A stretch of 64,000 nt of DNA from Saprospiraceae bacterium (GTDB taxonomy: Bacteria > Bacteroidota > Bacteroidia > Chitinophagales > Saprospiraceae): assembly GCA_020631355.1 (NCBI GenBank), contig JAHDHL010000021.1, positions 23,111 to 87,110 of the forward strand, given 5' to 3'. The position numbers and the translations under genes are program-made. The notes below the pieces were generated by a model. That model did not search any database and was not told where the DNA came from. It was given only the letters and a program-made list of their open reading frames with translations. Below, in pieces: positions 34,999 to 45,246 of the stretch. Position 1 is the stretch's first letter, and every line of letters begins with the position of its first letter.

Positions 34999-36696
34999 TT
35001 ACCAACCACCAACACCGCCGCCACCAGAACCACCAGAAAATCCACCTCCTCCAGCAAAACCACCACCAGCAGCTCCTGTATCAGACGGAGAAACGGCGGA
35101 GTAAGCATACTGACGTGAAAAATCGTTGAAGAATATTTGGGTATACAATATGGAATTCATATCCACTCCATTGGCCCATTCCATATCATAGGTTGACTTT
35201 TCCAAAACATCCCTGAATTGGTTGGACCATAATTCGGATACTCCTAATGCATAGGCATAAGGCAAAAATGATTCGAAATGTGCCGTCGTTCTTTCTGGTC
35301 TTCGACCATCATCATCAAATTTTCCAACCAATCCCAAATAATTCTTGAATCCCTTAATCCTTGATTTGAGTTCCAGTCTTTCGACAGTCGGTTGCTGAAT
35401 GAGATAGATATATAGGAATAGGCCAACGAGTGAAACAATGATGAATCCTACTATTGCAATGATATTCAACCCATTCGTATAAGTACTATTCTCCATAGCT
35501 ATCATGGCTGCTATCACAGCAAACAATGAAATCAGCATGGGTGCCCAGACGAATTTGAGATTATGTCCCTCCATGATGAAATCATTGTATTGATTAGAGA
35601 GGGATTTTTTGAATGCCGCCAATGCTAATTTCACATCAGAATTGTACTTACCATTAATAACGATTTCATTACTGTTCTCGAACAATTTAGAATGCAATTG
35701 ATATTCCTCGTCCGGTAAATGGGCATCTGCCTTTTGGGTTTCAACCAATTTGAATTCCTTTTCTTCTCCCTCAACATTTTGAATCTTCAGGTAACCTTTG
35801 GTAGCCAAGGAAATGATAGAAGCGGTGTAGCTTCGAGTTATATCCTTACTACTGGTATGGATATAACTGACAGAAGCGGGCGACAAGTCATTCGGAGATT
35901 CATAAATCATTCCTGATGGTGGTACTTTTGGGTCTTGTCCGTATTTCCACCAAGTATATACATAATATGGTACCAGTACAATCATTCCCAAAAGAATACA
36001 TAATATCGTTCCGTATTGGGATAACCAACTCGGTGGGTCCACCACTCCTTTTTCAAAGGAAATATCAATGGTCATTCCTTCATTAGGAGATAATAACCTT
36101 TTTAGATTGAGCGTATAATTATTCCCTACATCTGTCATGGTGTAGGTTTCATTGGTAGCCCCCATTGCACCTACATACACTGTTTGTTCAGATAGGGGAG
36201 CATCATTAGGCAAGAATAACTTAACAGATGAATCATCTATAAAAAATGGAATATCTGTCCTGATGACATCCCATATCAAGAAGTCATATGTATCTGCGGA
36301 TTCTATCTGATTGGGTATCTGATAGTGAATCATGTAAGTATGCACTCCCTTTTCAAGAAACACATCAGCATCGCCAATCCGAATGATTTGGTCTTTCCCT
36401 TTACCTATGATATTATAAGGTTCCTCTTGGTCATCACGAGTAATTTCCAAGATATCGTACCTCATATTAATAGTGCCCGTTTTGAGTTCTCGTTTAGTTG
36501 GAATCGAGCGGGTTATCCCTCTTTTGATGAGTCCGTTTCCTGTAACATCCACCTTAATGAATTCCCTGATTTCTATAGAACGGTCCTCTTTAATGATAAG
36601 GATAACATCATAATCAAGTATACGATCCTGTTGAGCGGATAAGATAGAGGACATACATACCAGAATCAGTATAATGCAATTGGTGATGAATTTCAT
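34999..36696 (-). CDS. DUF2207 membrane protein with Gly-rich C-terminus
   Basis: 565 aa from the ATG at 36696, chosen over 36750 because it opens a signal peptide ending at ILSAQ. An extracytoplasmic DUF2207 domain (about 25-230: YDVILIIKEDRSIEI, YMIHYQI) leads to a membrane helix (near 240-262), a cytoplasmic domain and two more helices (near 385-440). The last 25 residues are almost only Gly, Phe and Ser. This layout is typical of DUF2207/YfgA-like proteins with a glycine tail. Function unknown. Confidence 0.85.
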   Translation of the reverse strand: MKFITNCIILILVCMSSILSAQQDRILDYDVILIIKEDRSIEIREFIKVDVTGNGLIKRGITRSIPTKRELKTGTINMRYDILEITRDDQEEPYNIIGKGKDQIIRIGDADVFLEKGVHTYMIHYQIPNQIESADTYDFLIWDVIRTDIPFFIDDSSVKLFLPNDAPLSEQTVYVGAMGATNETYTMTDVGNNYTLNLKRLLSPNEGMTIDISFEKGVVDPPSWLSQYGTILCILLGMIVLVPYYVYTWWKYGQDPKVPPSGMIYESPNDLSPASVSYIHTSSKDITRSYTASIISLATKGYLKIQNVEGEEKEFKLVETQKADAHLPDEEYQLHSKLFENSNEIVINGKYNSDVKLALAAFKKSLSNQYNDFIMEGHNLKFVWAPMLISLFAVIAAMIAMENSTYTNGLNIIAIVGFIIVSLVGLFLYIYLIQQPTVERLELKSRIKGFKNYLGLVGKFDDDGRRPERTTAHFESFLPYAYALGVSELWSNQFRDVLEKSTYDMEWANGVDMNSILYTQIFFNDFSRQYAYSAVSPSDTGAAGGGFAGGGGFSGGSGGGGVGGW

Positions 36697-36881
36697 GTGT
36701 ATGGTGTGGTTTTCTTGCAATTCTTTGGAATATACTAAGTAAACCATCAATAATGATGGTAAAATCGGATGAATTCCTGATGATTCTCGTCCAACTATGT
36801 AGAATCATCCTGATATCTTGACGAATTGTATCAGTACGGACAATCATTCATTTAACCAAGATGAATGTATCTTGTTGTAGA

Positions 36882-36902
36882 AATGTAGGTTTCGCCTACA
36901 TT
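36882..36902 (+). repeat. Hairpin before the peroxiredoxin-like gene
   Basis: 8-bp stem AATGTAGG/CCTACATT with a TTTCG loop ends 30 bp before the start codon. Could be a leader hairpin affecting translation; no T-run follows. Confidence 0.4.
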
Positions 36903-36932
36903 ATTATGAATCATAAAATTTGTAGTTCTAGA

Positions 36933-37697
36933 ATGAGAATCATCAACTTTATATTATTCGGCAGCATTCTTTTATTGAGCTGTCAATCACCAAAAGAAAA
37001 TCCTGAAATGGAAGAATCTAAATCCAATGAGTCAACTGAGGTCAGCACTCCCAGTTTGAAAAGTATCCTAGATGAGAAAAAGGCAGCTTTCAATGAAAGA
37101 GCTGATGAGGATGTCAAAAAACTATATGCCCAGGGAATAGAGGAAGTAGCATCTAGTGGCATTACGGATGATGCCGAACAAAAAGGAGATAAGGCACACG
37201 ATTTCACATTGAAGAATGCGAAAGGAGAGGACATACAACTGAGTGAATTATTAAAGGATGGCCCTGTGGTCCTCACTTGGTATAGGGGAGGTTGGTGTCC
37301 TTATTGTAATCTTACCCTGGCCCGTTATCAGGAGGAACTTCCCCGATTCAAGGAATTCGGGGCACAACTTGTGGCATTAACTCCAGAATTACCGGATAAA
37401 TCCTTGAACACAAAAGAAAAGAACGAATTGGAGTTCGAGGTTCTGAGTGATGTCGGACATCAAGTAGCCCGTAAATATGGTGTGGTTTATAAACTCATGC
37501 AGGGCGTAGCGGATCGTTACCAATCAGGATTCGGAATGCATGAATACAATGGTGACGAAAGCAATGAATTACCTCTTGCAGCTACCTACGTCATAGATAC
37601 AGATGGTATCATACAATATGCTTTCCTTGATGCTGATTACCGCAACAGGGCAGAGCCGGAGGATATTCTCAATGCACTGAAAGAATTGAATAAGTAG
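36933..37697 (+). CDS. Peroxiredoxin-like (AhpC/TSA) lipoprotein
   Basis: 254 aa from the ATG at 36933, the one that starts a lipoprotein signal (Cys17 in LLLSC); the longer reading from 36861 lacks a signal. After a charged linker, a thioredoxin-fold domain (about 85-250) holds Cys122 and Cys125 in GGWCPYC, followed by NLTLARYQEELPRF. This CPYC form with the AhpC/TSA frame is common in peroxiredoxin-like proteins of this phylum that protect the periplasm from oxidants. Single gene. Confidence 0.88.
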   Translation: MRIINFILFGSILLLSCQSPKENPEMEESKSNESTEVSTPSLKSILDEKKAAFNERADEDVKKLYAQGIEEVASSGITDDAEQKGDKAHDFTLKNAKGEDIQLSELLKDGPVVLTWYRGGWCPYCNLTLARYQEELPRFKEFGAQLVALTPELPDKSLNTKEKNELEFEVLSDVGHQVARKYGVVYKLMQGVADRYQSGFGMHEYNGDESNELPLAATYVIDTDGIIQYAFLDADYRNRAEPEDILNALKELNK

Positions 37698-37703
37698 AAT
37701 TCC

Positions 37704-40700
37704 CTACCAAGAAAACACTTGCAATTGGTCATTGTTATTCGTGACAATGACCAATTCCTTATCAGGTGTTTTCAGACTGACCATATCCTTTACATCATTT
37801 GGGATATAGAAGCCACTCTCTGCTACATCCATGACCTCAAATTCGTGGTCAGGTGTACCCAAGAGAATACAACCAATGGAAGCATCCGCACGTGAGGTTT
37901 CCACCTCTGTCTGGTACATATTGCCTCCTAGGATATAATCGGGTATTCCATCCTTATTCACATCTTTTTCCAAAATGGCATTCACGGGAGCCATCTGTGC
38001 CGCTCTGGGTAGGATTTTGATATGGAATGAATTTCCATCCCGTTCCAAGATGATGCTTTCGAACAGGTGGGCCTCATAGTGTAACTTGTCATTCATTCCC
38101 TCTCCCAATATGGTATTCAAATCCGAATTGGCGAATTCCTCGAATGTAGGAAACTTATCCTTGATGAAAGGCATTTGTTCTGATGAACATTCCCTTCCTC
38201 GAACAGGGACAAGTGACTCTTTGTATTCTTTGGCCAATACGACATCAAAGGAACCATTGGCATCATAATCGCCACAAAAAACATGGAATGGTTTATCTAT
38301 TGATGTTTCGAATTTGTGATTCAATCCAACATTCCCAATCATGAAATCAGTATCACCATCCTGGTCGTAATCCGTAGGAATGATTTCATTCCACCAACCA
38401 CGGGTTTGGGTCAGTCCGTAATCCTCTGTGGCATTCACTAATATTCCATTATCATTCCTAAAAATAGTAATGGGCATCCATTCTCCCACGAGGATTAGAT
38501 CATCATCATTATCACCATCAATATCATTCCATAAAGAATGGGTAACCATACCTACTAAGGTAAGTCCTTGTTGTTGGCTGAAAGCTGCATCCTGAAAATT
38601 ACCATTATTATTCAATAACAAATAACTTGGAGTAGGATAAGGGTAGTGGTCAGGAAAGATACGTCCACCTACGAATAGGTCAATATCACCATCCTTATCA
38701 AAATCATTAGCAGAAACATGTTGGCAGGAAGACAACATGGAGGGCAGGGCACTTGATGCTAGGGTAAACTGTCCAGCACCATCATTCTCATATAATCTAT
38801 CCTGATAATTCCCGGCTTTGGGGATAAATGCAGCACCACCGCTTGTAATGAACAAATCCAAGTCTCCATCTCCATCAGCATCAAAAAAGACAGAACCCAA
38901 ATCTTCATATACGGCATCTTTCTCCAATTGGGGTTGGTCAGAGACAGAGAAAGTACCATCCGTATTCTGGAAGTATAACTTACCCGCTTGTCCTGCGGCA
39001 CCTCCTACATAAAAGTCTTCCAATCCATCGCCATTGGCATCACCCTTTGAGACGAAAGGACCATTATGTGATTGTTTATGGGGTAATAATACCTGTACCT
39101 TATAATCCTCACTGACGTTTTCCACATGTTTGAAATTAGGTTGTAATAACCCATTAGCATTTGTAAAAAGTGTCTGGGATGATTGTGTGGATAATGTAGG
39201 TTCCTTGGATGTTCGATAATCTACTTTCAGGGTTTGGTTCGCCTTGATATCCTCAAAAATATTATACTTTCCATCACTCCAAGTCACCTTAATACTTTCG
39301 ACCCCATCTGCATTACCAATACCTATGATTGGGGTCATACTACTTCCGGAGAAATAACCCCTAGTATGTAAGATTTCAGTAAACTGGATCGTTCCATCCT
39401 TAGCTAGTACCTCTACCTTAGCATTCTGGGGCAAGTATCCTTCCAGTTTGAGTTTGATATGATGATTGGTGGATTGATTTTCATAAATAAATGGTTTCGA
39501 ATCCTGATTATGGGTGATGATATCCCAATCCCCATCATTGTCTAAATCCGCCATGGCGGCACCATTGGAAAAGCCATCTGTAGCTAAGCCCCATTTACTA
39601 GATACATCCTCGAATTCCAGATTCCCCTTATTCCTAAAACAATAATTCGGAATGGGAACGGATGGAATGACTGACATGGTTTCTTCCAAAGTCAGCCTGC
39701 GACCCAGTTCCTGACTTTTCAATTCCAACTTATCCTTATAATCCCTATTCGTAACATCGTACTTGATACCATTGGTTACATATACATCTTTCCAACCATC
39801 ATTATCCAAATCAGCCATGAGGCAAGCCCAACTCCAATCCGTCTTATCCAAGTTACACATCTGGGATACTTCGGAGAACTTACCCCTTCCATTATTGAGC
39901 TGGACCATATTATGCATGTATTGGAAATTGTATCCCATATTATTCATGGCATCGAATTTCTTGGCATCAATCATGGCCATGGTAATCTTACTCCTCTTGT
40001 GGTCATCGGGAGCCATATCCAGTATCATCATATCTGACTGACCATCATTATTGATATCTGCCACATCAACTCCCATACTATAAAATGTGGTATGGGAAAA
40101 CCATTCGGAGGTCGCCTCAGAAAAGGTTCCATCCCTATTATTCTTGTAGGCATAATCAGGAGAATTGAAATCATTCCCTACAAAAATATCCGTCCAACCG
40201 TCCCCATCCAGATCCGCTGTAACCAATCCCAGACCGAAACCAAGGTCATTCCTAATTCCCGCCTTATCCGTTACGTTAACGAATGTCCCATTCTGGTTTT
40301 CATACAGGTGATCCCTTGCTTGGTACTTTGTACCCATTTCGTCAGCGTAGACAACCTCAAGGTCATATATTAAACTCGTCAGGGAAAAATCAACTGGTGT
40401 ATTCATGACATACACATCCAAATCACCATCCCTATCATAATCGAAAAAGCTACAATTGGTAGAATTGAAAGCATCGGCCAATCCTAATTCCAGTCCTTTT
40501 TCTGTAAAGGTCATGTCCCCATTATTCACATAGAGTAGGTTGGCTTTTTGGTCAGGTTCCCATCCAGAGCGACAGACGTATATATCCTGGAATCCATCCC
40601 CATTAACATCTGCCATGGCGACTCCTGTCTTGAATCCCAAAGAACCCTGGACACCCGCGGACTCAGTGATATCCTCGAATTGAAATCCTCCCTTATTGAG

Positions 40701-40988
40701 GTAAAGTTTATTAGAACCGAGATTGCTATTGAAATAGATATCAACCCATCCATCATTATTAATATCACCTACAGCTACTCCTGCTCCTGCATACAAGTGC
40801 ATGAATGTGAAATAATTAATTTCATTTGTTTCGTTAATGTCATTGGAGAAACTGATATTCGTTTCATCTTCTGTTAACAATCTAAATGATTGATTGGACT
40901 TGTTGGCCGTATTACTATTGGAATCTAGGCAAGAGCTAAAAACCAATATCAAGAATATCAATACAAAATGTATTTTTTTGATAGACAT
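37704..40988 (-). CDS. Large FG-GAP/VCBS repeat lipoprotein with ASPIC/UnbV domain (CRTAC1-like)
   Basis: 1094 aa from the ATG at 40988, giving a lipoprotein signal (FSSC). Many FG-GAP/VCBS repeats run through the protein, each with a calcium loop such as DINNDGWVDIY, DVNGDGFQDIY, DYDRDGDLDVY and DFDKDGDIDLF. An ASPIC/UnbV domain lies near 510-590 (LKLEGYLPQNAKVEV, HTRGYFSGSS). The repeats fold as beta-propellers. Proteins of this type often sit beside SusCD loci or act in surface binding. Here it ends the leftward adhesin group. Function not established. Confidence 0.88.
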   Translation of the reverse strand: MSIKKIHFVLIFLILVFSSCLDSNSNTANKSNQSFRLLTEDETNISFSNDINETNEINYFTFMHLYAGAGVAVGDINNDGWVDIYFNSNLGSNKLYLNKGGFQFEDITESAGVQGSLGFKTGVAMADVNGDGFQDIYVCRSGWEPDQKANLLYVNNGDMTFTEKGLELGLADAFNSTNCSFFDYDRDGDLDVYVMNTPVDFSLTSLIYDLEVVYADEMGTKYQARDHLYENQNGTFVNVTDKAGIRNDLGFGLGLVTADLDGDGWTDIFVGNDFNSPDYAYKNNRDGTFSEATSEWFSHTTFYSMGVDVADINNDGQSDMMILDMAPDDHKRSKITMAMIDAKKFDAMNNMGYNFQYMHNMVQLNNGRGKFSEVSQMCNLDKTDWSWACLMADLDNDGWKDVYVTNGIKYDVTNRDYKDKLELKSQELGRRLTLEETMSVIPSVPIPNYCFRNKGNLEFEDVSSKWGLATDGFSNGAAMADLDNDGDWDIITHNQDSKPFIYENQSTNHHIKLKLEGYLPQNAKVEVLAKDGTIQFTEILHTRGYFSGSSMTPIIGIGNADGVESIKVTWSDGKYNIFEDIKANQTLKVDYRTSKEPTLSTQSSQTLFTNANGLLQPNFKHVENVSEDYKVQVLLPHKQSHNGPFVSKGDANGDGLEDFYVGGAAGQAGKLYFQNTDGTFSVSDQPQLEKDAVYEDLGSVFFDADGDGDLDLFITSGGAAFIPKAGNYQDRLYENDGAGQFTLASSALPSMLSSCQHVSANDFDKDGDIDLFVGGRIFPDHYPYPTPSYLLLNNNGNFQDAAFSQQQGLTLVGMVTHSLWNDIDGDNDDDLILVGEWMPITIFRNDNGILVNATEDYGLTQTRGWWNEIIPTDYDQDGDTDFMIGNVGLNHKFETSIDKPFHVFCGDYDANGSFDVVLAKEYKESLVPVRGRECSSEQMPFIKDKFPTFEEFANSDLNTILGEGMNDKLHYEAHLFESIILERDGNSFHIKILPRAAQMAPVNAILEKDVNKDGIPDYILGGNMYQTEVETSRADASIGCILLGTPDHEFEVMDVAESGFYIPNDVKDMVSLKTPDKELVIVTNNNDQLQVFSW

Positions 40989-41162
40989 CAGAATTATTTT
41001 GTGGAGATGTAACATCTCCTATTTTCTCTTGTTAAGGCTAGTTTAAATTACAAAAAGTAAAAGGATTAATACTTTTTGGGGGCATAAAAATTTATAAAAA
41101 ATGATCTATCCACACCCGAAAGGAAGATAGACCATCATGGTTTTTCATTTGACCTTTACAAA

Positions 41163-41190
41163 AAGGAACGCCCTCTTTTGGGCGTCCCCA
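41163..41190 (-). terminator. Terminator after the 1261-aa adhesin gene
   Basis: Short GC stem ACGCCC/GGGCGT with flanking G/C pairs. On the minus strand it is followed by TTTTTG. It lies about 35 bp after the stop codon. Confidence 0.65.
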
Positions 41191-41223
41191 TAAAACTCAC
41201 TCACTTAATTAAAATATTCTTTA

Positions 41224-44200
41224 TCATTCCACAACACTAAGTTTCAGACTGGAATTGGCTTGACCATCATTAAGATGAATCATATAAATTCCTTTAGAAA
41301 GCATGTGTGTTGGGATATCAATGGTTTGTGTTCCTTCTTCGAGATTCACCTCAGATGCCCATACACTTCTACCTGTAGCGTCCATGATTTGGATTTGGAC
41401 ATTCTGTGACTGGAGCATGTGGAATTTGACGGTAGTGGTTTCTCCCTTTACAGCAGGATTAGGGAATACTTGTACATCCGTCCATGCATCGAATTCTACG
41501 AATCTGATATCGGTCATATCCGTTGTCCCATCAAAATCCTCTTGGGTCAGCCTATAGTAATTGATACCAGCCAATGGTTTTTCATCCGTATATTCATATT
41601 CCTGGATTTCAGCAGTTGTTCCCATTCCATCTACCCATCCGATTCTTTCGAAATCGAAACCATTACTACTTCTTTCGACATGGAATCCCATGTTATTTTC
41701 CTCACTGGCTGTTCCCCAGGTCAGGAGTGCATTACGACCATCTTTCTCGGCATTGAAGTAAGTCAATTCAACAGGAAGTACAGAAGCACCTGTATTTACA
41801 AAAAACCCAGAGAATCCACCAACAAGTATGGTAATTTCCCATCTGTTCTCACTAGCATTCCAGATGATATCATTATCATTAGGATCAATGACAACCTCAT
41901 CTCCTGAGTAAGTATTGGGTAAACCAGAACCATCCGCAGAAGAACCGCTTCTCTTGGCTATTCTTAGGTTTGCTATTCCTGTTGCATCACTTGGGTCCGT
42001 AGGCAGGTCATCCACACTCATTGGATGATTATTGAAAGCATCGAATTCAGCTTGGGTAAAATATAGGGTCAGGTATCCCTCTGCGGTAGATGCATTCAAT
42101 TCCGGAGTTATCTGGTAGTGACGTGCCACAAAGGGATTGCCTAAGATGGTAGGTACGGCGGATTCGATCCAAACCTCTGTTTTCACTGTTCCATATACAG
42201 GAGATACACCTGTGGGAAATAAGGATGCCAGTAAGGATGTACAATCATCTACGAAGTGTGCATCCCCATATTCGGGAAAGACCCTTTCCACTGCCGCATA
42301 ATCTGTGGCCAATCCTATATTATTATTAGGCACTCCTTGGAATTCGAATGCTCCCAAATCAATATTGCCATAATTATAGAGCCTGATATTTCCTTGGATA
42401 TCGAAGTCTTCGTTATTGACGTTCCCTTTTCCTCCATTGATGGCCGGAGAACAAATCTGAACGGTTAAGATACCATTCGCAGCATCCGTAAACATTGGAT
42501 CCTCCTGAATATTGGTTCCTGTGGTACTGAATGAATCTCCTGCATCCAATGCAGCATCACCTCCTTGCAGGATGGTATGGTTCAGGGTCATATTGGTTCC
42601 GTTCGTGAACAGCACCGGGCCTGTCATGCCATTCTCCCAAATGATACTATTGGTGAAAGTAGCCGTAGCTCCATTCGCATTGTACAATACATGTCCAGAT
42701 GCAGCAGAATTACCATAAAATGTGGTATTGATGAATGTAGGATTAGATGTTCCATTATTATTGTCTCCATATACCACACCACCATTGGCTGAAGCCATGT
42801 TATTCTTAAAGACACAATTGATGAATGTAGGGGTACTTGTTCCTCCATTGGCTGCATAGGAATACAATACAGGGCCATTGGGGGCTGCATCAATATCGGA
42901 GAATGCGGTATTCAATATATTGATGGTGCTCGTTCCATTGTTATCTGCTACATTAGCTAATAATGCACCTGCAAATCCGGCTGAATTCTGTTGGAATAAA
43001 ACACCATCGATTCCGAGTAACGCTTCTCCCTCATCAGCGTAATTCATGATGGCACCTCCTGCATGTCCTGCATGGTTACCAACCAAAATCACATCACTGA
43101 ATATGGGCTGGGACAATGCATTCATCCCGATGGCTGAGTTCAATATGGCTGCACCTCCATTGTGAGGATAGTTGGCTCCATTGGCCTTGCCTCCAGTAAT
43201 ATACAGACCATCCAATCGACTGGATTCATTACATACGCCATCCAACCAAATACCATGATAGGCATTGTTTCCGATGATATCATTTGCAGACTGTACCAAA
43301 CCATCCGCATCCTTGGTATCATCATTATCCAAATCAGCGGATAAGATGGTCTTATTATTTTGCCAATCCCTGTCCATCATACTACATTCTGTTCCGTTGA
43401 ATCCACCGAAAATGGAAATGGACTTATTGATGTAGAATGTCTTCATTCGATTGTCCGTAGGATTAGCATTTCCAGTATGATCCTTAGTAGGGGTATATGT
43501 ACCTCCTGTCAACCAAAGTTCATCATTATTCGTTGTGACATCCAAGGCAGATTGGAGACTATTGAAAGGGGTGTCCCATGATTTACCATCACCATTCGTT
43601 GTTTCGTTGATATCTACGAATATTCTTCTGAAACCATAAATCATGGTCTCATAATCTTCATTTCTTCCCTTGAAGTACAATTGATCTCCTAACGAGGTAA
43701 TTATTTCAGGTGCTATACCGCTTTCTCCTGGAATATAATCCTTAATCATACAAGGAGAATTGATTCCATCATACATGAATAACTCAGGGCCATTATTCCC
43801 ATCATTGGCATTGAAATATAACTTACCATCATGCAAGACTATTCCATAGGGATTAGAATCACTGGTATTGGTATTAAGGGGCGTCCAAATGATAACACCT
43901 CCTCCATAGGAATCGGTATTGGTATTGATATCTGCTACCAAATTGAAGTCCGTACCATCAAATTCCCATAATTCACGCCCATAGGCATCATTGGTGGCAT
44001 TGAAGTATAACTTGCCATTCATGATTGTTAGTTCCCTAGGATCAGCTCCGTTATAAGGTTCCGGATTGGGATAACTTATGAAAGTATTATTGCCAGGATA
44101 CAAATCCTCCTCTAGATAGATTCCGGTTCCGTCATAGTAATACAATTCATTCCCTGTGGTACCATCATTACCATTGAAGTATAGCTTATTATTGTATACG

Positions 44201-45009
44201 GTAAGATACTGAGGATTCGACCCATTGGCTTGAGGGCCAGACCCCCAAAAACCTCCATTGTAGAACCCTGGTTTCATATCCATGACCAGATTGACAGCAA
44301 GTCCATCATATTCATATAATTCCACACCGCTCGGTCCATTGGCACTGAAATAAATATTACCATTATAAGCTGTAAACTTTGAGGGATTAGAGCTATTCTG
44401 TGGTGTGGTTCCTATGAAAAAACCATTTGTATCTTCTCCAGGGTAGATATCCATGATTTGTACGGCTGTGGTACCATCATATTTCCAAAATTCATGTCCT
44501 TGGCCACCATTGGCAGAGAAATACAAAACACCATTGGCCACTTTGAAATTGCGAGGATTGGAAGAATTCACGCTTGGCCCACCAATGCCTACTCCATAAC
44601 CTCCCGATGAAGTGGACGAAGTTGTGCCAGTATAAAGATCCATTAATACAGGTGCGTTTGTACCATCATATACATATAATTCTATATCTCCATCAGGAGT
44701 CTTACCTGAAAAACACAATCTGTTATCATAGTAAGTCAGTTCTGACATTTCATTATTAGGAGTAGGGGGAATAATGGTATCCAATGATTCAGTTGCTGCA
44801 TCATAAGCGTACAAACCATAACTATTATAATTGGTTTGACTATTGGCGATGAAGTGCAATTTTCCATTGAACTGAACCAATTCAGATATGGAATTGGAGG
44901 ATATATTTTCTCCTGCATTATCTATGGCCTTAACTTTATGCTGAGCTTGGGCATTCAGGAAAAGTAGGGTAAGGAAACAAAGGGTCAATGTAAAATTCTT
45001 AATTTTCAT
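41224..45009 (-). CDS. Giant T9SS surface protein: ELWxxDGT repeats, parallel beta-helix, sorting tail
   Basis: 1261 aa with a signal peptide ending at NAQAQ. The N-terminal 460 residues carry six or more ELWxxDGT-type repeats (ELYVYDG, EFWKYDG, ELYEYDG, ELYYYDG, ELWEFDG, ELFMYDG), probably a propeller. Residues about 465-870 are a pectin-lyase-like beta-helix (GDGKSWDTPFNSLQSALD, FGGFNGTE, TILSADLDND). A PVELTYFNAEKDG linker domain precedes the type A sorting tail (VQVFPNPAVKG to SSLKLSVVE). No catalytic motif was seen, so an adhesin is more likely than an enzyme. Its promoter carries three LytTR-type boxes. Confidence 0.88.
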   Translation of the reverse strand: MKIKNFTLTLCFLTLLFLNAQAQHKVKAIDNAGENISSNSISELVQFNGKLHFIANSQTNYNSYGLYAYDAATESLDTIIPPTPNNEMSELTYYDNRLCFSGKTPDGDIELYVYDGTNAPVLMDLYTGTTSSTSSGGYGVGIGGPSVNSSNPRNFKVANGVLYFSANGGQGHEFWKYDGTTAVQIMDIYPGEDTNGFFIGTTPQNSSNPSKFTAYNGNIYFSANGPSGVELYEYDGLAVNLVMDMKPGFYNGGFWGSGPQANGSNPQYLTVYNNKLYFNGNDGTTGNELYYYDGTGIYLEEDLYPGNNTFISYPNPEPYNGADPRELTIMNGKLYFNATNDAYGRELWEFDGTDFNLVADINTNTDSYGGGVIIWTPLNTNTSDSNPYGIVLHDGKLYFNANDGNNGPELFMYDGINSPCMIKDYIPGESGIAPEIITSLGDQLYFKGRNEDYETMIYGFRRIFVDINETTNGDGKSWDTPFNSLQSALDVTTNNDELWLTGGTYTPTKDHTGNANPTDNRMKTFYINKSISIFGGFNGTECSMMDRDWQNNKTILSADLDNDDTKDADGLVQSANDIIGNNAYHGIWLDGVCNESSRLDGLYITGGKANGANYPHNGGAAILNSAIGMNALSQPIFSDVILVGNHAGHAGGAIMNYADEGEALLGIDGVLFQQNSAGFAGALLANVADNNGTSTINILNTAFSDIDAAPNGPVLYSYAANGGTSTPTFINCVFKNNMASANGGVVYGDNNNGTSNPTFINTTFYGNSAASGHVLYNANGATATFTNSIIWENGMTGPVLFTNGTNMTLNHTILQGGDAALDAGDSFSTTGTNIQEDPMFTDAANGILTVQICSPAINGGKGNVNNEDFDIQGNIRLYNYGNIDLGAFEFQGVPNNNIGLATDYAAVERVFPEYGDAHFVDDCTSLLASLFPTGVSPVYGTVKTEVWIESAVPTILGNPFVARHYQITPELNASTAEGYLTLYFTQAEFDAFNNHPMSVDDLPTDPSDATGIANLRIAKRSGSSADGSGLPNTYSGDEVVIDPNDNDIIWNASENRWEITILVGGFSGFFVNTGASVLPVELTYFNAEKDGRNALLTWGTASEENNMGFHVERSSNGFDFERIGWVDGMGTTAEIQEYEYTDEKPLAGINYYRLTQEDFDGTTDMTDIRFVEFDAWTDVQVFPNPAVKGETTTVKFHMLQSQNVQIQIMDATGRSVWASEVNLEEGTQTIDIPTHMLSKGIYMIHLNDGQANSSLKLSVVE

Positions 45010-45085
45010 GAGTGTTTAGTTTTACAGTTTCTTACTGTTTTTCAATCAATTTTAATGTGATCTGAGATTGTTGTTTGTGATATAT

Positions 45086-45176
45086 CAAAGATAAATCAAG
45101 GGCCTCCGATGATAAGAGATATGTTGTGAACGGCAGGGTTTTGGTTGTGAATGGTAGATTTTTTGTTGTGAACTGT
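45086..45176 (-). promoter_or_regulatory. Promoter of the 1261-aa adhesin gene with three LytTR-type direct repeats
   Basis: Minus-strand boxes ACAGTTCAC (45176-45168), ACCATTCAC (45155-45147) and GCCGTTCAC (45134-45126) are each 21 bp apart, with 12-bp spacers. The -7 box TATCTTTG (45093-45086) follows after 32 bp. No TTTG lies at -33, as expected for an activator-dependent promoter. The first box matches 8 of 9 positions of the published LytTR consensus [TA][AC][CA]GTTN[AG][TG]. Confidence 0.75.
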
Positions 45177-45198
45177 TTTTCAGGAATATTGAGAAGAT

Positions 45199-45232
45199 GG
45201 TTATTGCCAGACCTTTCGGTCTGGCAATAACC
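45199..45232 (-). terminator. Hairpin after the giant SprB/beta-helix adhesin gene
   Basis: A perfect 15-bp stem (GGTTATTGCCAGACC and complement) with a 4-base loop begins 15 bp after the stop codon. The following minus-strand bases are only mildly T-rich. Confidence 0.7.
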
Positions 45233-45246
45233 ATAACAACCAGGTG

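Noticed and set aside
36861..36932. N-terminal extension of the peroxiredoxin-like gene
   Set aside because: The extra 24 codons cover a leader hairpin and would bury the lipoprotein signal that begins at 36933.
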